This document shows, one piece after another, positions 16,101 through 26,300 of a DNA stretch of 64,000 nt. The stretch covers positions 6,406,389 through 6,470,388 of the forward strand of contig NC_060896.1 in assembly GCF_014805685.1 (NCBI RefSeq). Reading direction: 5' to 3'. The DNA comes from Silurus meridionalis. Lineage: Eukaryota > Chordata > Actinopteri > Siluriformes > Siluridae. Made by a program: the position numbers and the translations under genes. The number at the start of each line of letters is the position of its first letter. Positions within the stretch are counted from its first letter, which is position 1. Below the pieces are notes generated by a model. It was not told the DNA's origin and ran no database searches. It saw only the letters and a list, made by a program, of their open reading frames with translations.

Positions 16101-18763
16101 GTAAGCTTTATTTTTAAATGTTTGTTCAGAAATAATACAATATTTTTCCATTGTAACGCCAGTTTACATCCCCAATTTGAATAAAGCTGGGACACTGAGT
16201 GAAATGTAAATAAACACAGAATGCAATGATTTGCAAATCTCATAAACCCATATTTTCTTTACAGTACAAATTTTTTTTAAACTCAGTATATATCATTTTA
16301 AAGAAAAACCAAGGTGATTGTGAATTTCACGGCTTTCACACACTTCACATGGGGACTTATTCTAATTGTCAACAGTACAGTTTAATTGATTGTGTGTACA
16401 AACTATAGAACAATTTCAGAATAATATACATAATAATAAACAAAAAATTTAAAACAGTTGAATATCTTATCATTTACAGTACTTTGTATAGGATGGTCCG
16501 CATAATCTAATTATCTAATTATCATAATCTGATTTTGAAACATGTGTATTTAATAAATGCTGAACTATTTGGCATGTTAATTTATAAAAGTGCTAGATGC
16601 TGTTTTCACCATTGTTTAAACTCGACCGCCCCTGCTTTCTATAAGAATGTTACCATTTCATTTTTAAAATGCTGCATAATCTCTTGCAATAAAGTAATAA
16701 AAAAAATCATCAGATCATTGAATGTGTGTCTGTACGTCTGTACACTACTGTCTACTGATTGTGCAAAATATCATCAACTCAACAGAAAACAGCAGCTGCC
16801 AGGACTCGTGTCTGAACGGAGGGCGCTGTGAGGTACAGTCACTGCTCACTTTTAAGTCGTCAAAAGACACATTCCCACATAGCAAGTTTTTGAGGAACTA
16901 AGAACTGCTGTGTTTGTTCTATTTAAAAAAGTAATAAAAATAAAAGTTTTTTAAACTTGTTCTTGTTCTCATCACACTACAGGAACCATTGTTAATATTT
17001 CTATAGACGGTGGTTTTAAAAGCTATAGAAATTCTACCAATGGTTCCTGCAGTGTGACGAGATAAACCACTGTCTTTGATATAAAATGTATTCCAGTAAT
17101 CACTTTGTAGCTACGTAGAGGTTAAAATAGTGTGTAAGGTCATGTTATGAGGCTCCCACTGTCCAAGCAGTAGCATTTTGTGTTGCTAACTCCACCTCAG
17201 TAGTTACTGGTCCACTGAAAAATAAGTATGTACCTTTATTGTCACAGAAATTTTATAGCACAGTCAAATTCTTTCATTGCATATCCCAACTTTTTATGAA
17301 GCTAGGGTCAGAGTGCAAGGTCAGCAGAGCACCTGGAGCAGAGAGGGTTAAGGGCCTTGCTCAAGGGCCCAACAGTTTGGAGGTGCTGGGGCTTGAACCC
17401 CAACCTTCTGATTAGTAACCTAGAGCCTTAAACACTGAACTACTACCTCCACTGGATCTTCAGTGGACCTTTATTGGATCAAGTACTAAAAAAACTAATG
17501 GAACTACAGTACAGTCCATAAACTAAAAAAATCACAGTTGAATTATCTAGTAGTAATACATATAGAGTTCCTCAGTTATTTGGTGAAAAACGTGACTAAT
17601 GAATGAGATCTAGTGTTCTAAAGGATTCCTCTGGCAGAATCCTCAGATCGATGTAGGAGTATACGTTAATAAAGCAGGATATTCCTATCAAACTATAATA
17701 TCAACTCAGCCAATATTATTGCGTATGTGTACCTCACAAGCAATGTTCTGCCAATTACAGGACTCACACTGTGTGTGCCTTCCGGGTTTCACTGGAAAAC
17801 ACTGCCAGACAGCAGTGGGAATGTGTGACAGCACCCCCTGTCTAAACGGAGGACAGTGTGAAGAGCAGAAGGATGAAGGAAGCATAGTTTGCAATTGTCC
17901 ACCAGGATATACCGGAATGTATTGTGAAGTATGTACATAGTGTGCGTAATCTGTAATCTGTCTTGTTTTTAATTCCAGTTTTTATAGTGTTACATGGAAT
18001 TGTTTGTTCGTTTGTTTGTTTTGCAGATGATGTTAGATCCATGTAATCCCAACCCCTGTCAGAAGGGGGTGCCATGTCACAGCACGGAGAGTGGCTACAT
18101 GTGTGCCTGTCCGGAGAATTACTTTGGAAATGAGTGCATGAGCCTGAAGGATTTGTGTCATGGGCCACATTGTCAAGGTTAGAGGCTTAACCACTGATGT
18201 GGATCAGCGGACTTTTAAAATGCACCGTGATTTTGCATAACATTAATAATATATCTTATTTTCTTTCTTTCTTTCTATCTATCTATCTATCTATCTATCT
18301 ATCATCAGACACAACGAGTGGAATGTTCAGTGTGTACATGGTGTTATTGGGTGCGTTAGCCGTGTTGGTAGCCGTCGGCTGCTCTGTCTGCGCTCTCCTC
18401 CTGTCCCGTCTGCACCGCCGCCAGCGTTCCAAGCAGCAGCCGAGCGCCATCCCCACAGATGCCGCTATCAACAACCAGCGTCATGTCTGCACTCTCATTC
18501 GCAATGTAGAACACACCACAGCACTTCTCGGCCCTGGACAAACTCAGCCACAAACCATATTGTGTAGTTCTGCTCGACCAATGCTGCAGCTGGAGGAGAT
18601 CGAGCTGACCCTCCCGAACACACAGGTTCCACCGCCCAATCAGAAACCAGATCCGTCCGCTGTTCTCAAAGCCAACCTGGTGCCTAAAATCGACATCTGC
18701 AACCGCGAGCGCGAGAAACTGAATCGCTTCCACTACTCTGACAACCAGGAAGTGGAAGTGTGA
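112..18763 (+). CDS. dlc: Delta-type Notch ligand, likely deltaC (5'-partial, one frameshift)
   Basis: Single-pass cell-surface ligand that activates Notch on neighbouring cells. Exons seen: 112-169, 6087-6343 (start could be 6090), 7748-7808, 7937-8067, 10797-10916, 12335-12448, 14278-14391, 15838-15951, 16786-16832, 17761-17928, 18027-18177, 18309-18763; all have GT/AG ends. The first exon encodes the end of the MNNL region ([12 protein letters not shown]). Exon 2 carries the DSL domain ([16 protein letters not shown], then [11 protein letters not shown] in another frame). Exons 3-11 encode nine countable EGF-like repeats, mostly one per exon; the sixth begins DMNECE, a calcium-binding type. 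The last exon has the transmembrane helix ([21 protein letters not shown]) and a tail of about 120 residues ending EVEV. The signal peptide and N-terminus lie left of the window. About 596 codons are visible, so a protein near 660 residues would fit, as I recall for zebrafish DeltaC. Odd: one base is missing around 6254-6256. Another Delta paralogue is possible; Jagged is excluded by the lack of 16 EGFs and a VWC domain. Confidence 0.82.
191..246. repeat. (TG)n microsatellite
   Basis: Uninterrupted GT dinucleotides, about 28 units, starting about 20 bases after a dlc splice donor. Confidence 0.95.
559..1722. repeat. Cluster of (CA)n microsatellites
   Basis: CA tracts at about 559-628, 774-823, 998-1022, 1366-1400, 1498-1586 and 1678-1720, within the first visible dlc intron. 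They generate Thr-His or Cys-Val open frames that are not genes. Confidence 0.9.
826..1327. repeat. Direct duplication of a unique ~140-bp segment among CA repeats
   Basis: The block at about 826-967 (from the end of a CA tract through TTTCTGACACACACAAACTG to CCAAAATATGGACTACATG) recurs at about 1186-1327 with few changes, 360 bases apart. CA tracts flank and separate the two copies. This lies in the first visible dlc intron (170-6086), which otherwise holds only repeats. Confidence 0.8.
2419..2830. mobile_element. Degraded Tc1/mariner-like non-autonomous element, copy 1
   Basis: Similar to the copies at 9840-10399 and 22711-23190: shared text includes GTCAGAGCTCTATAGCAG, CACTCAAGATCTTCCA and GGAGCTGGCTTTGTGCACAGG. 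On the minus strand the last stretch corresponds to the catalytic neighbourhood of a Tc1-family transposase (HDN-type motif in better copies). Ends are eroded and no terminal repeat can be drawn. It lies in a dlc intron. Confidence 0.6.
3281..3311. repeat. (TG)n microsatellite
   Basis: About 15 GT units in the first visible dlc intron. Around it, 2840-5300, I see no gene or recognisable element. Confidence 0.9.
5321..5364. repeat. (TG)n microsatellite
   Basis: GT dinucleotides within the dlc intron. A CA tract follows at 5780-5814 and a short (CTGT)n at 5970-5998. Confidence 0.9.
6087..6343 (+). pseudogene. dlc: DSL-domain exon with a one-base frameshift
   Basis: This exon reads in frame from the upstream exon through [16 protein letters not shown]. 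The conserved continuation ([14 protein letters not shown], then [12 protein letters not shown]) is present but in the next frame. The switch falls at the run CCC, 6254-6256; one extra base there would join both halves and give the phase that the following exon requires. Every other exon of the gene keeps frame and phase, so a consensus error in a C run or a segregating indel is more likely than an old pseudogene. Read literally, the protein would go out of frame inside the receptor-binding domain. The acceptor is ambiguous between 6086 and 6089 (cag-tag), a three-base difference. Confidence 0.75.
9840..10399. mobile_element. Tc1/mariner-like non-autonomous element, copy 2
   Basis: Shares long segments with copies 1 and 3. 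Its right end (TTTTGTCCATATAATG before TA) resembles the terminus of copy 3 (CACTATATGGACAAAAG reversed). The minus strand at 10163-10393 encodes the fragment [11 protein letters not shown], the second-aspartate region of a Tc1/mariner transposase. It sits in the dlc intron 8068-10796; the left limit is uncertain. Confidence 0.65.
10756..10796 (+). promoter_or_regulatory. (TC)n microsatellite acting as the polypyrimidine tract of a dlc exon
   Basis: About 20 TC units run directly into CAG at 10794-10796, the acceptor of the third EGF exon. The microsatellite is therefore the branch-to-acceptor pyrimidine tract of this intron. Confidence 0.7.
13078..13148. repeat. (TA)n microsatellite
   Basis: About 35 uninterrupted TA units in the dlc intron 12449-14277. 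The rest of that intron shows no gene or recognised element. Confidence 0.95.
17225..17455 (-). repeat. tRNA-derived SINE-like fragment
   Basis: Contains GAGGGTTAAGGGCCTTGCTC, AAGGGCCCAACAG and GGGGCTTGAACCCCAACC, text I recognise from a common fish interspersed repeat with a tRNA-like B box. In reverse orientation it matches the piece at 32835-32970. It lies in the dlc intron 16833-17760. Confidence 0.55.
18266..18308 (+). promoter_or_regulatory. (CTTT)n(CTAT)n tract forming the acceptor of the last dlc exon
   Basis: A tetranucleotide run (TTTC units then TATC units) extends to CATCAG at 18303-18308, immediately before the exon encoding the transmembrane and cytoplasmic parts. The repeat replaces an ordinary polypyrimidine tract. 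Confidence 0.65.
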
Positions 18764-19530
18764 CCTTGTCCTGACCTTCAGGAAAATGCACTACCCCTGA
18801 TCACTCTAAAGCAGCCTCCTGCTGCAGAACATTGGCCCGTAACCCTAAAAACAAAAGGTCAGAAGGAGTGAAATCTCTGTCTAGGAAAGCATATGCATTC
18901 CAGGCATGGAGCTGCGGACGTTGCTGCTGTCAGGACCAGTATGTAAATGGTAGAAAGGTCAAAAGGGGACAGAGATCTTTTTAAGGCCTGTGACTCTCAT
19001 TTTTGATTCATGGTTATTTAACTGTATTTGATGTGTGTTTACACAAGTGCCATCTGTATTTCTACACATCTGCGTTTGTGTGAGTGCTGTGCGTGTGTAT
19101 GCATGATTGTAAACGTGGAAGGCGAACCCCACACAGCCGTGCACGCGGGTATGTTTTGGAACACCTCTGCGTTTTCCTTCACCGTATAGAACAATGCGAG
19201 GAAGAGCTAATTCCCACCACTAATTGAATGAAAAAGCAAAGAGGTTGTCAAGGCTGTCAGAAGAGTGCCACAAGTTCTAGAGATTATGACTCTTGTATTT
19301 TATATTGCCTGTCATGTTGCAGCTGTAAGAGATGTATGATTTTTTTATACTTGGATGTAAATAGCATTTTTGTAAATATGCTGTATATATTGATCTGGAT
19401 TTTTTTTTTTTTTTGTACGGTGGTTTTCTTTCGGAAATATCACCAGTTTCTCATCTTTTCGTGTCATCTTCTTCCTCTCTGCTGGTCTTTGCAGGCGGGA
19501 TGGTTTGCAAATAAAGTGCATCTACCTACA
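18764..19530 (+). other. Probable dlc 3' UTR with poly(A) signal
   Basis: About 750 bases after the TGA at 18761-18763 with no open frame of note. A canonical AATAAA lies at 19510-19515, the best candidate for the poly(A) signal; the transcript end would be about 15-30 bases later. No other feature was recognised here. Confidence 0.5.
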
Positions 19531-20637
19531 GTACCAAACAAAGAGTGTGTGTATTACATGACTCATGGTCACTATAAGCACATTTATGGACCTTAGAAGC
19601 CTACATAAGTATTTAAATATGAATTCCACATATTTCATTACACAAAATTCCTCTTAGTTCTAAGCTTTATTGAGTACATTTACATTTTTCTATTCTAATG
19701 AAAAAATTTACTTCCTTTATAATTCCAATATGATCAGCATAAGGAAAAGGCAACCAGGATTCCTGGAGAAAAGTAGCTAGATCCTCTTAGATCGGTTCAA
19801 CAAATAAAATAGCAGGTTTTCTACAGTGTTGTTAAACACTGTAAACAAAATGTTAAACAAACTCAAACAAAATGTAACTAGGCAATGTTTTAGCTATTTA
19901 GACTGCATTATTGTTAGCTTTCTTGCAATTGTTTGCTTCAAAATTCTGTCAGCTTATAAGCTTTATAAACATTCTTACACAGGTTATAATTGGCATCTGA
20001 ATTTAAAAGTCATGTAAAATTGGTAAAATCTCTATCTAATCTCTATCTAACCCAATATTAAAGCTTCTGTTTTAAGTTTAACCTGAACAATACAAGTGTA
20101 GTGGAGAAAGTGAATCAGTTAAATGAGAACATAGACTCCTGCATATGACTGCACTGGTGACTTTTGTCCCCTTACAGACCAGCAATGGGTGGAAATGACT
20201 ATTGCCTTCCTGTTACCACCCGTCCGTGAGGAAATGTGGGAAGTGAAGTCCTCCTAAAAAGCACTCACACATCAGGGCGGCCGAACCCCCCTCGTCTCAC
20301 ACCTGCTGCAGATCTCAGGATGTCTACTCCTCCCTTCATTAAGTGCATTGTGTGCATGTTTAAGCAGGTCATTATCGTTTCCTGTAGGCATGCTGGTCTT
20401 CTCCACATCCAAACCCAGTATCTTATCCTTTTCAAGCCAAGCCCTTAAGACATAGTCAGAAATGAATGCGGTCAAGGAAACCGTTTGCATTCGATTCATA
20501 ATTCAATTACAAGAATTTTTTATATTATCTGACACCCAATATGTGATACATGATGTTACATTCTGGTGACAATTAGAGCAGGAGGAAGATGGAATCAGCA
20601 TTTTCTGTTCAAAGACTCTATGATTAAATCTCTACAC

Positions 20638-20639
<2 letters not shown>

Positions 20640-20698
<59 letters not shown>

Positions 20699-20703
20699 AT
20701 GTG

Positions 20704-20772
<69 letters not shown>
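20640..20772. repeat. Compound (TG)n(TA)n microsatellite
   Basis: About 25 GT units followed by a short mixed GTAT stretch and about 30 TA units, abutting the left end of the Tc1 element. The intergenic bases 19531-20639 before it hold nothing I recognise. Confidence 0.95.
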
Positions 20773-20774
<2 letters not shown>

Positions 20775-20778
20775 CATA

Positions 20779-22160
20779 CAATGAGGAAAATAAGTATTTG
20801 AACACCCTGCTATTTTGCAAGTTCTCCCACTTAGAAATCATGGAGGGGTCTGAAATTGTCATCGTAGGAGCATGTCCACTGTGAGAGACATAATAAAAAA
20901 ATAAATAAATCCAGAAATCACAATATATGATTTTTTAACTATTTATTTGTATGATAAAGCTGCAAATAAGTATTTGAACACCTGAGAAAGTCAATGTTAA
21001 TATTTTGTACAGTAGCATTTGTTTGCAATTACAGAGGTCAAACGTTTCCTGTAGTTTTTCACTAGGTTTGCACACACTGCAGGAGGGATTTTGGCCCACT
21101 CCTCCACACAGATCTTCTCTAGATCAGTCAGGTTTCTGGCCTGTCGCTGAGAAACACGGAGCTTGAGCTCCCTCCAAAGATTCTCTATTGGGTTTAGGTC
21201 TGGAGACTGGCTAGGCCACGCCAGAACCTTGATATGCTTCTTACAGAGCCACTCCTTGGTTATCCTGGCTGTGTGCTTCGGGTCATTGTCATGTTGGAAG
21301 ACCCAGCCTCGACCCATCTTTAATGCTCTAACTGATGGAAGGAGGTTGTTCCCCAAAATCTCACAATACATGGCCCCGGTCATCCTTTCCTTAATACAGT
21401 GCAGTCGCCCTGTCCCATGTGCAGAAAAACACCCCCAAAGCATGATGCTACCACCCCCATGCTTCACAGTAGGGATGGTGTTCTTGGGATGGTACTCATC
21501 ATTCTTCTTCCTCCAAACACGTTTAGTGGAATTATGACCCAAAAGTTCTATTTTGGTCTCATCTGACCACATGACTTTCTCCCATGACTCCTCTGGATTA
21601 TCCAAATGGTAATTGGCAAACTTAAGACGTGCCTGGGCATGTGCTGGTTTGAGCAGGGGAACCTTCCATGCCATGCATGATTTCAAACCATGACGTATTA
21701 GTGTATTACCAACAGTAACCTTGGAAACGGTGGTCCCAGCTCTTTTCAGGTCATTGACCAGCTCCTCCCTTGTAGTTCTGGGCTGATTTCTCACCTTCCT
21801 TAGGATCATTGAGACCCCACGAGGTGAGATCTTGCATGGAGCCCCAGTCCGAGGGAGAGTGACAGACATGTTTAGCTTCTTCCATTTTCTAATGATTGCT
21901 CCAACAGTGGACCTTTTTTCACCAAGCTGCTTGGCAATTTTCCCGTAGCCCTTTCCAGCCTTGTGGAGGTGCAGCTGTATCATACAAATAAATAGTTTAA
22001 AAATCATATATTGTGATTTCTGGATTTTTTTTTTTTTTTAGATTATGTCTCTCACAGTGGACATGCACCTACGATAACAATTTCAGACCCCTCGATGGTT
22101 TCTAAGTGGGAGAACTTATAGCAAAATAGCAAGGTGTTAACATACTTATTTTCCTCACTG
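20779..22160 (-). mobile_element. Tc1-family DNA transposon with ~185-bp inverted terminal repeats
   Basis: The left terminus (ATGAGGAAAATAAGTATTTG from 20781) and right terminus (CATACTTATTTTCCTCACTG, ending 22160) are inverted copies. The repeat extends to about 20965 and from about 21972, including the TTTGTATGAT boundary on both sides. TA dinucleotides flank the element (20777-20778 and 22161-22162), as expected of a TA target duplication. It encodes one transposase on the minus strand. Some mismatches between the arms, and a right-end junction cut directly into the gene, show it is not pristine. A solo terminal repeat of the same family is at 49668-49835. Confidence 0.9.
20997..22007 (-). 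CDS. Tc1-family transposase, uninterrupted frame, altered N-terminus
   Basis: A 336-residue open frame inside the Tc1 element. A helix-turn-helix DNA-binding region is visible near the start ([20 protein letters not shown]), then a linker ([27 protein letters not shown]), then a complete RNase-H-type catalytic core: first Asp in MWSDETK, second in FQHDND, and Glu in [12 protein letters not shown] count 34 residues between the second Asp and the Glu, so DD34E. The GGG-rich patch [15 protein letters not shown] is present and the C-terminus [13 protein letters not shown] is intact. Odd: family members I recall start about 17 residues earlier in homologous sequence; here the first residues ([11 protein letters not shown]) derive from the inverted repeat, so the start region seems deleted. 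Catalytically plausible, but probably not transcribed normally. Confidence 0.88.
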   Translation of the reverse strand: MIFKLFICMIQLHLHKAGKGYGKIAKQLGEKRSTVGAIIRKWKKLNMSVTLPRTGAPCKISPRGVSMILRKVRNQPRTTREELVNDLKRAGTTVSKVTVGNTLIRHGLKSCMAWKVPLLKPAHAQARLKFANYHLDNPEESWEKVMWSDETKIELLGHNSTKRVWRKKNDEYHPKNTIPTVKHGGGSIMLWGCFSAHGTGRLHCIKERMTGAMYCEILGNNLLPSVRALKMGRGWVFQHDNDPKHTARITKEWLCKKHIKVLAWPSQSPDLNPIENLWRELKLRVSQRQARNLTDLEKICVEEWAKIPPAVCANLVKNYRKRLTSVIANKCYCTKY

Positions 22161-22710
22161 TACATACACATACATATAGTAGCAGCGCCCTCTTGTGGTT
22201 GATGAGAGAATTCCTGTTAAATTATATAAATTAGTTTCCAAAATAAAGTTACAATTAATAAACTGAATTTCTGTCTGACTGAAGCACCTCCATATACAGT
22301 CTTTCAGAACTTTTTTTTCTGTAACACTTATTTTTACTGGAAAAGAAATGTATGGGAATATTACTACTAAAATGATTTTCTTTTGTTTAGTAGTTGTTTT
22401 GAAAGACTTTATTTGAGTACTGTATATCCTGAAACTTGATCCAGTCTGAATGAAAACTTAATATGACACAAACTCAAAAACATGAAACTGCATTCTGTTA
22501 AAAAAAAAAAAAAGGCTTCAGGAATGAATCTGATCTTTGAACGCATTCTGTTCCGCCTCGAAAATTTAGAAGATGTAAAATTTTAACAAATGATCGAAAG
22601 GATTAAAAGTATATACCCACACAAAACAGGAAACCAACTTTTACAAAACACTGTTTAATAGTAAATTATGAGGTTGATTACTGCTGACCTTCTGAACTTT
22701 CAACCATGTA

Positions 22711-23190
22711 CACTATATGGACAAAAGTATTGGGGCACCAGACTTTTCCAGAAATGTGTGCTTCTTTCCCAAACTGTTACCACAAACTTGGAGGTACACA
22801 ACTGTGCAGGATGTGGTAGAATTGAATATTTCCTTCACTTGAACATGGAGACACAACCCTCTTCCAGCATGACACAAAGCCAGCTCCATGAAGATATGGT
22901 TAAATAGGTTAAAGTGAAAGATCTTGGCCTGCTATTGAGCTCTGACCTCAACCCAACTACACACCTTTGGGATGAATTGAACCCCTGACTGCACCCCAGG
23001 CCTCCTCACCTCACCTACATAAGTACCTGACTTCACTAACACCCTTATGACTGAATGAACACAAATCTCCAAAGTCTAGTGAAACATCTTCAGAGAAGAC
23101 TGAACGCAATTTGAGACTAAATGTGGAATGGGATGTTCATATAACAAGTCTTACAGACCGGTGTCCAAAGACTTTTGTCTATATAATGTG
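22711..23190. mobile_element. Mariner-like non-autonomous element, copy 3, with terminal inverted repeats
   Basis: Starts CACTATATGGACAAAAGTAT after TA (22709-22710) and ends AGACTTTTGTCTATATAATG before TA (23191-23192); these termini are inverted copies. The inside resembles copies 1 and 2 in reverse orientation (TCTGACCTCAACCCAACTAC, TGAACACAAATCTCCAAAG). About 480 bp, no transposase frame. It lies just beyond the tbrg1 stop codon. Confidence 0.75.
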
Positions 23191-23300
23191 TATATATATA
23201 TATATGCAGACAGCAGAACTACGACAAATTGAAAAATGAAAAATTAGTTTAATTCTCCAGTTTGAACATGTTAAATAAGGTCTTGTAGCAGGGGATATGG

Positions 23301-26300
23301 TCAGGAGCTGGATAGAGAGCCACTTGCAGGTGTCTGTAGAGCCGCTGAACTCAGTAAGTGTTGATGTGAAGGCAAGCTGGGTTGTGTGTACTGCACTGTA
23401 GGACAAAATTAAATGTTTAGATTACAAGGTAAAAGCACTGAAAATCTTGGCAGAGCCTTTAAACATAATGCTAAAATGTAAATATTAAAAGAAAATCTGA
23501 AAATGATCACTATATAACAATAGTATATGTACACAGATCAGGAATAACATTATAACGTGAATAACACTGATTATCTCTTCATCATGGCACTTGTTAGTGG
23601 GTGGGATATTATTAGGCAGCAAGTGAACATTTTATCATCAAAGTAAAACTGTCTAGACGACTGGGTCAGAGCATCTCCAAAACTGCAGCTCTTGTGGGAT
23701 GTTCCTGGTCTGCAGTGGTCAGTATCTTTTAAAAGTGGTCCAAGGAAGGAACAGTGGTGAATTAGTGAGTGGTCATTAATGCACGTGGGGAGCGAAGGCT
23801 TGTCCGTGTTGTCTGATCCAACAGACGAGCTCCTGTAGCTCAAATTGCTGAAGAAGTTAATACTCAACAGGTCAAAAGTGTTTTGGCAGCAAAAGGGGGA
23901 CCAACACAATATTAGGCAGGTGGTCATAATGTAACGCCTGATCGGTGTACAATAGAAGGCAGTCATTTGTTTATGTTAATAACCATATGAATAATTAATG
24001 TTCCTATCAACATTTTCATACACAGTCAAATAAAAGTCCTGGTTTTACAAAACGATTTAGGCCATCCTTGTGTAATGAATTTTGATGAATTATTGAATAA
24101 ATATGATCAGGTTCTAATGATCAAACTAATCTCCTGACCTGACAAGTCTCACTGTTTTAGTATTTGGCTAACCTGGATTGTTCACGTCGATAGGAAGACC
24201 CTGATTGCCCCCGGCGTCCTCCCTGTGCAACAGGCGCTGAAAAGCTTCGAAATTCACAGACGCGTCATCCTCGGACAGCATGTAAGAGGACTGGCCTTCT
24301 CCTGTTCGGCACACCTCAAAGCGCACCCACTGATAACTAAACACAGCCACACACAAGATTTACACATGGTCATGTGTTCAGGAAGAATTTCTCTTTGGAG
24401 ACCCCTGAAACATGGAGGTGTGTTTACTCACTTGCTACACTTGCGAGCTCCAGGACAGCTCTGAATCAAGTTCTGAATGGTCGGGTCGGAGAAACCAAAG
24501 AAGTCATCACCAGTGGGGATGATGTTGGTCAAGGGCTTGCCTCTGTGGAAAGAAAAGGAATAAAGGAAAGGTGGTGAGATGTGACCTGATGTGAATAAGC
24601 ATTACTAGAAAATAGGGATGTAAGATACACCGATTTGCATCGATAAAAAAAAAAAAAAAAAAAGTATACATTTGTATCATGATGTACTGTTTTTGACATT
24701 TGTATTAAAAAAATATTTATTTATATATAATTATTTGTAGATGCGCTATACTTTTTAATCTTCTGGAAGGTGACCAATCATTTATGACCAACATTTTATA
24801 TCAAAATTGATTTCTCCTCACTAAAATGTTTCTCAAGCAATTTTTTTTCAGCCCCGCTGCTGCTACGAGAATATGATGTATAACAACACTACGGAGACCG
24901 AGGCGTGTCCTGAGACTCACATAGAATACAGATTAACATGGCAGAGGTAGAGCTGCATCTTCCTGGAGACAGAAGAGGGCCATAAAGTAAATCAAAGAAA
25001 TAAAAGTGAACTATCTGTATCGTATCGCAATCGCATGAGCAGCTGCTTCATATGTATCTTTAATGTATATGCGTGGAGATATACAGCCAGGTCTGCAATC
25101 AGAAAACTCAATAACACCACCTGTCCAATCAGATTTAAGTATTTGTAACTATTAAATAACTTTGTTTAAATGGACAGCCGATTTTCTGGCCCATGGATTT
25201 GTGGAACCAGTCGAACTGAATATCGTGACCCCACCACCACTTGTAGTATAGAGGGTGTTAAAACCCTAGAAGTGTAATTCAAGAGGTGTATAAATCAACC
25301 ATTACCTTACTAAACGCTCTGACTAACAACACATACACACTTTTGTCCTTTTAATACAAAAGCAAAGTGGTTAAATTAGATTTGTTTACTTGAACTGAGA
25401 AGTAATAAATCAGATTTTCTTTACCGTGCGTGTGCGCTACAAATTTACCTCTTAGCAGCGATGGCTTTCAGAAGATCTGTATGGCAGCTCAGAGCTGACA
25501 AGCCCACAGTGGCGTTCTGTGGATCATCTTCAGGCACGATCTCGAACTGAATTCACACCACCATCACTTATTAGTTTTTCCATACACAACACATGAGCAA
25601 GATTAAATTTTGAAGCTACTGAATAGAGACAGATGTATGATTTGTTTGTGTGCGTGTAAGACCTGTGGTCCCTGGTTGCCATCTTTAATCTGACAGGTAT
25701 AAAGGCACTGTTGCTCCGGGTTCTTCATGCTGGCGAACACTCGCGTGCTGCAGAAGCCTACAGGGTAAATGGCGTTTTCATCGTGGAAGTGCGGTCGGTC
25801 CGTGATGATCTGAAAACACACACGTGATCACAGCTGCTACTATAGAATTCAGGTAAAAAAAATCGGAATAAAAAATTGACTGAGAAAAGGTGATGACTTA
25901 CCTCACCCAGGCTGTAGACAGTAAGCCCTCCTAATACAATGGGAAAGACAGGCCTGCCAGAGGAGTCCAATGGGATCGGCTGGACCAGTTTACGTGTCCC
26001 ACCCTCGGCCACTTTCCTCTTCTTGGACATCTTTTTGGTCACTGAGAGGAATAGTTTGAATATAATGAGTGTTGAGGAATTTTAAACGTTTCTCCATGTA
26101 AACTATAGACATGTTATTATTTAGTTTGGGTTTAAATTTGATCAGTTTAGTGCTTTAAGTCTGTTATTATTCTGTAAGTTAATTGTAAAGTTTGTGTACA
26201 TTTTCACAATCTTTATAAGCTGTGACAATGTTTGCGGGAGCGGGCGGGTCGGAAACTCGGGCGGGAGAAGGATTAAGAAAACAAGTCCAGCGCAGGGTTC

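Noticed and set aside
17842..18168. 108-residue minus-strand open frame
   Set aside because: Antisense of two dlc EGF exons and their intron.
18356..18733. 125-residue minus-strand open frame
   Set aside because: Antisense of the dlc transmembrane/cytoplasmic exon.
21163..21537. 124-residue plus-strand open frame
   Set aside because: Antisense shadow of the Tc1 transposase.
23571..23966. 131-residue minus-strand open frame
   Set aside because: Lies inside a non-autonomous DNA transposon in a tbrg1 intron; no transposase motif.
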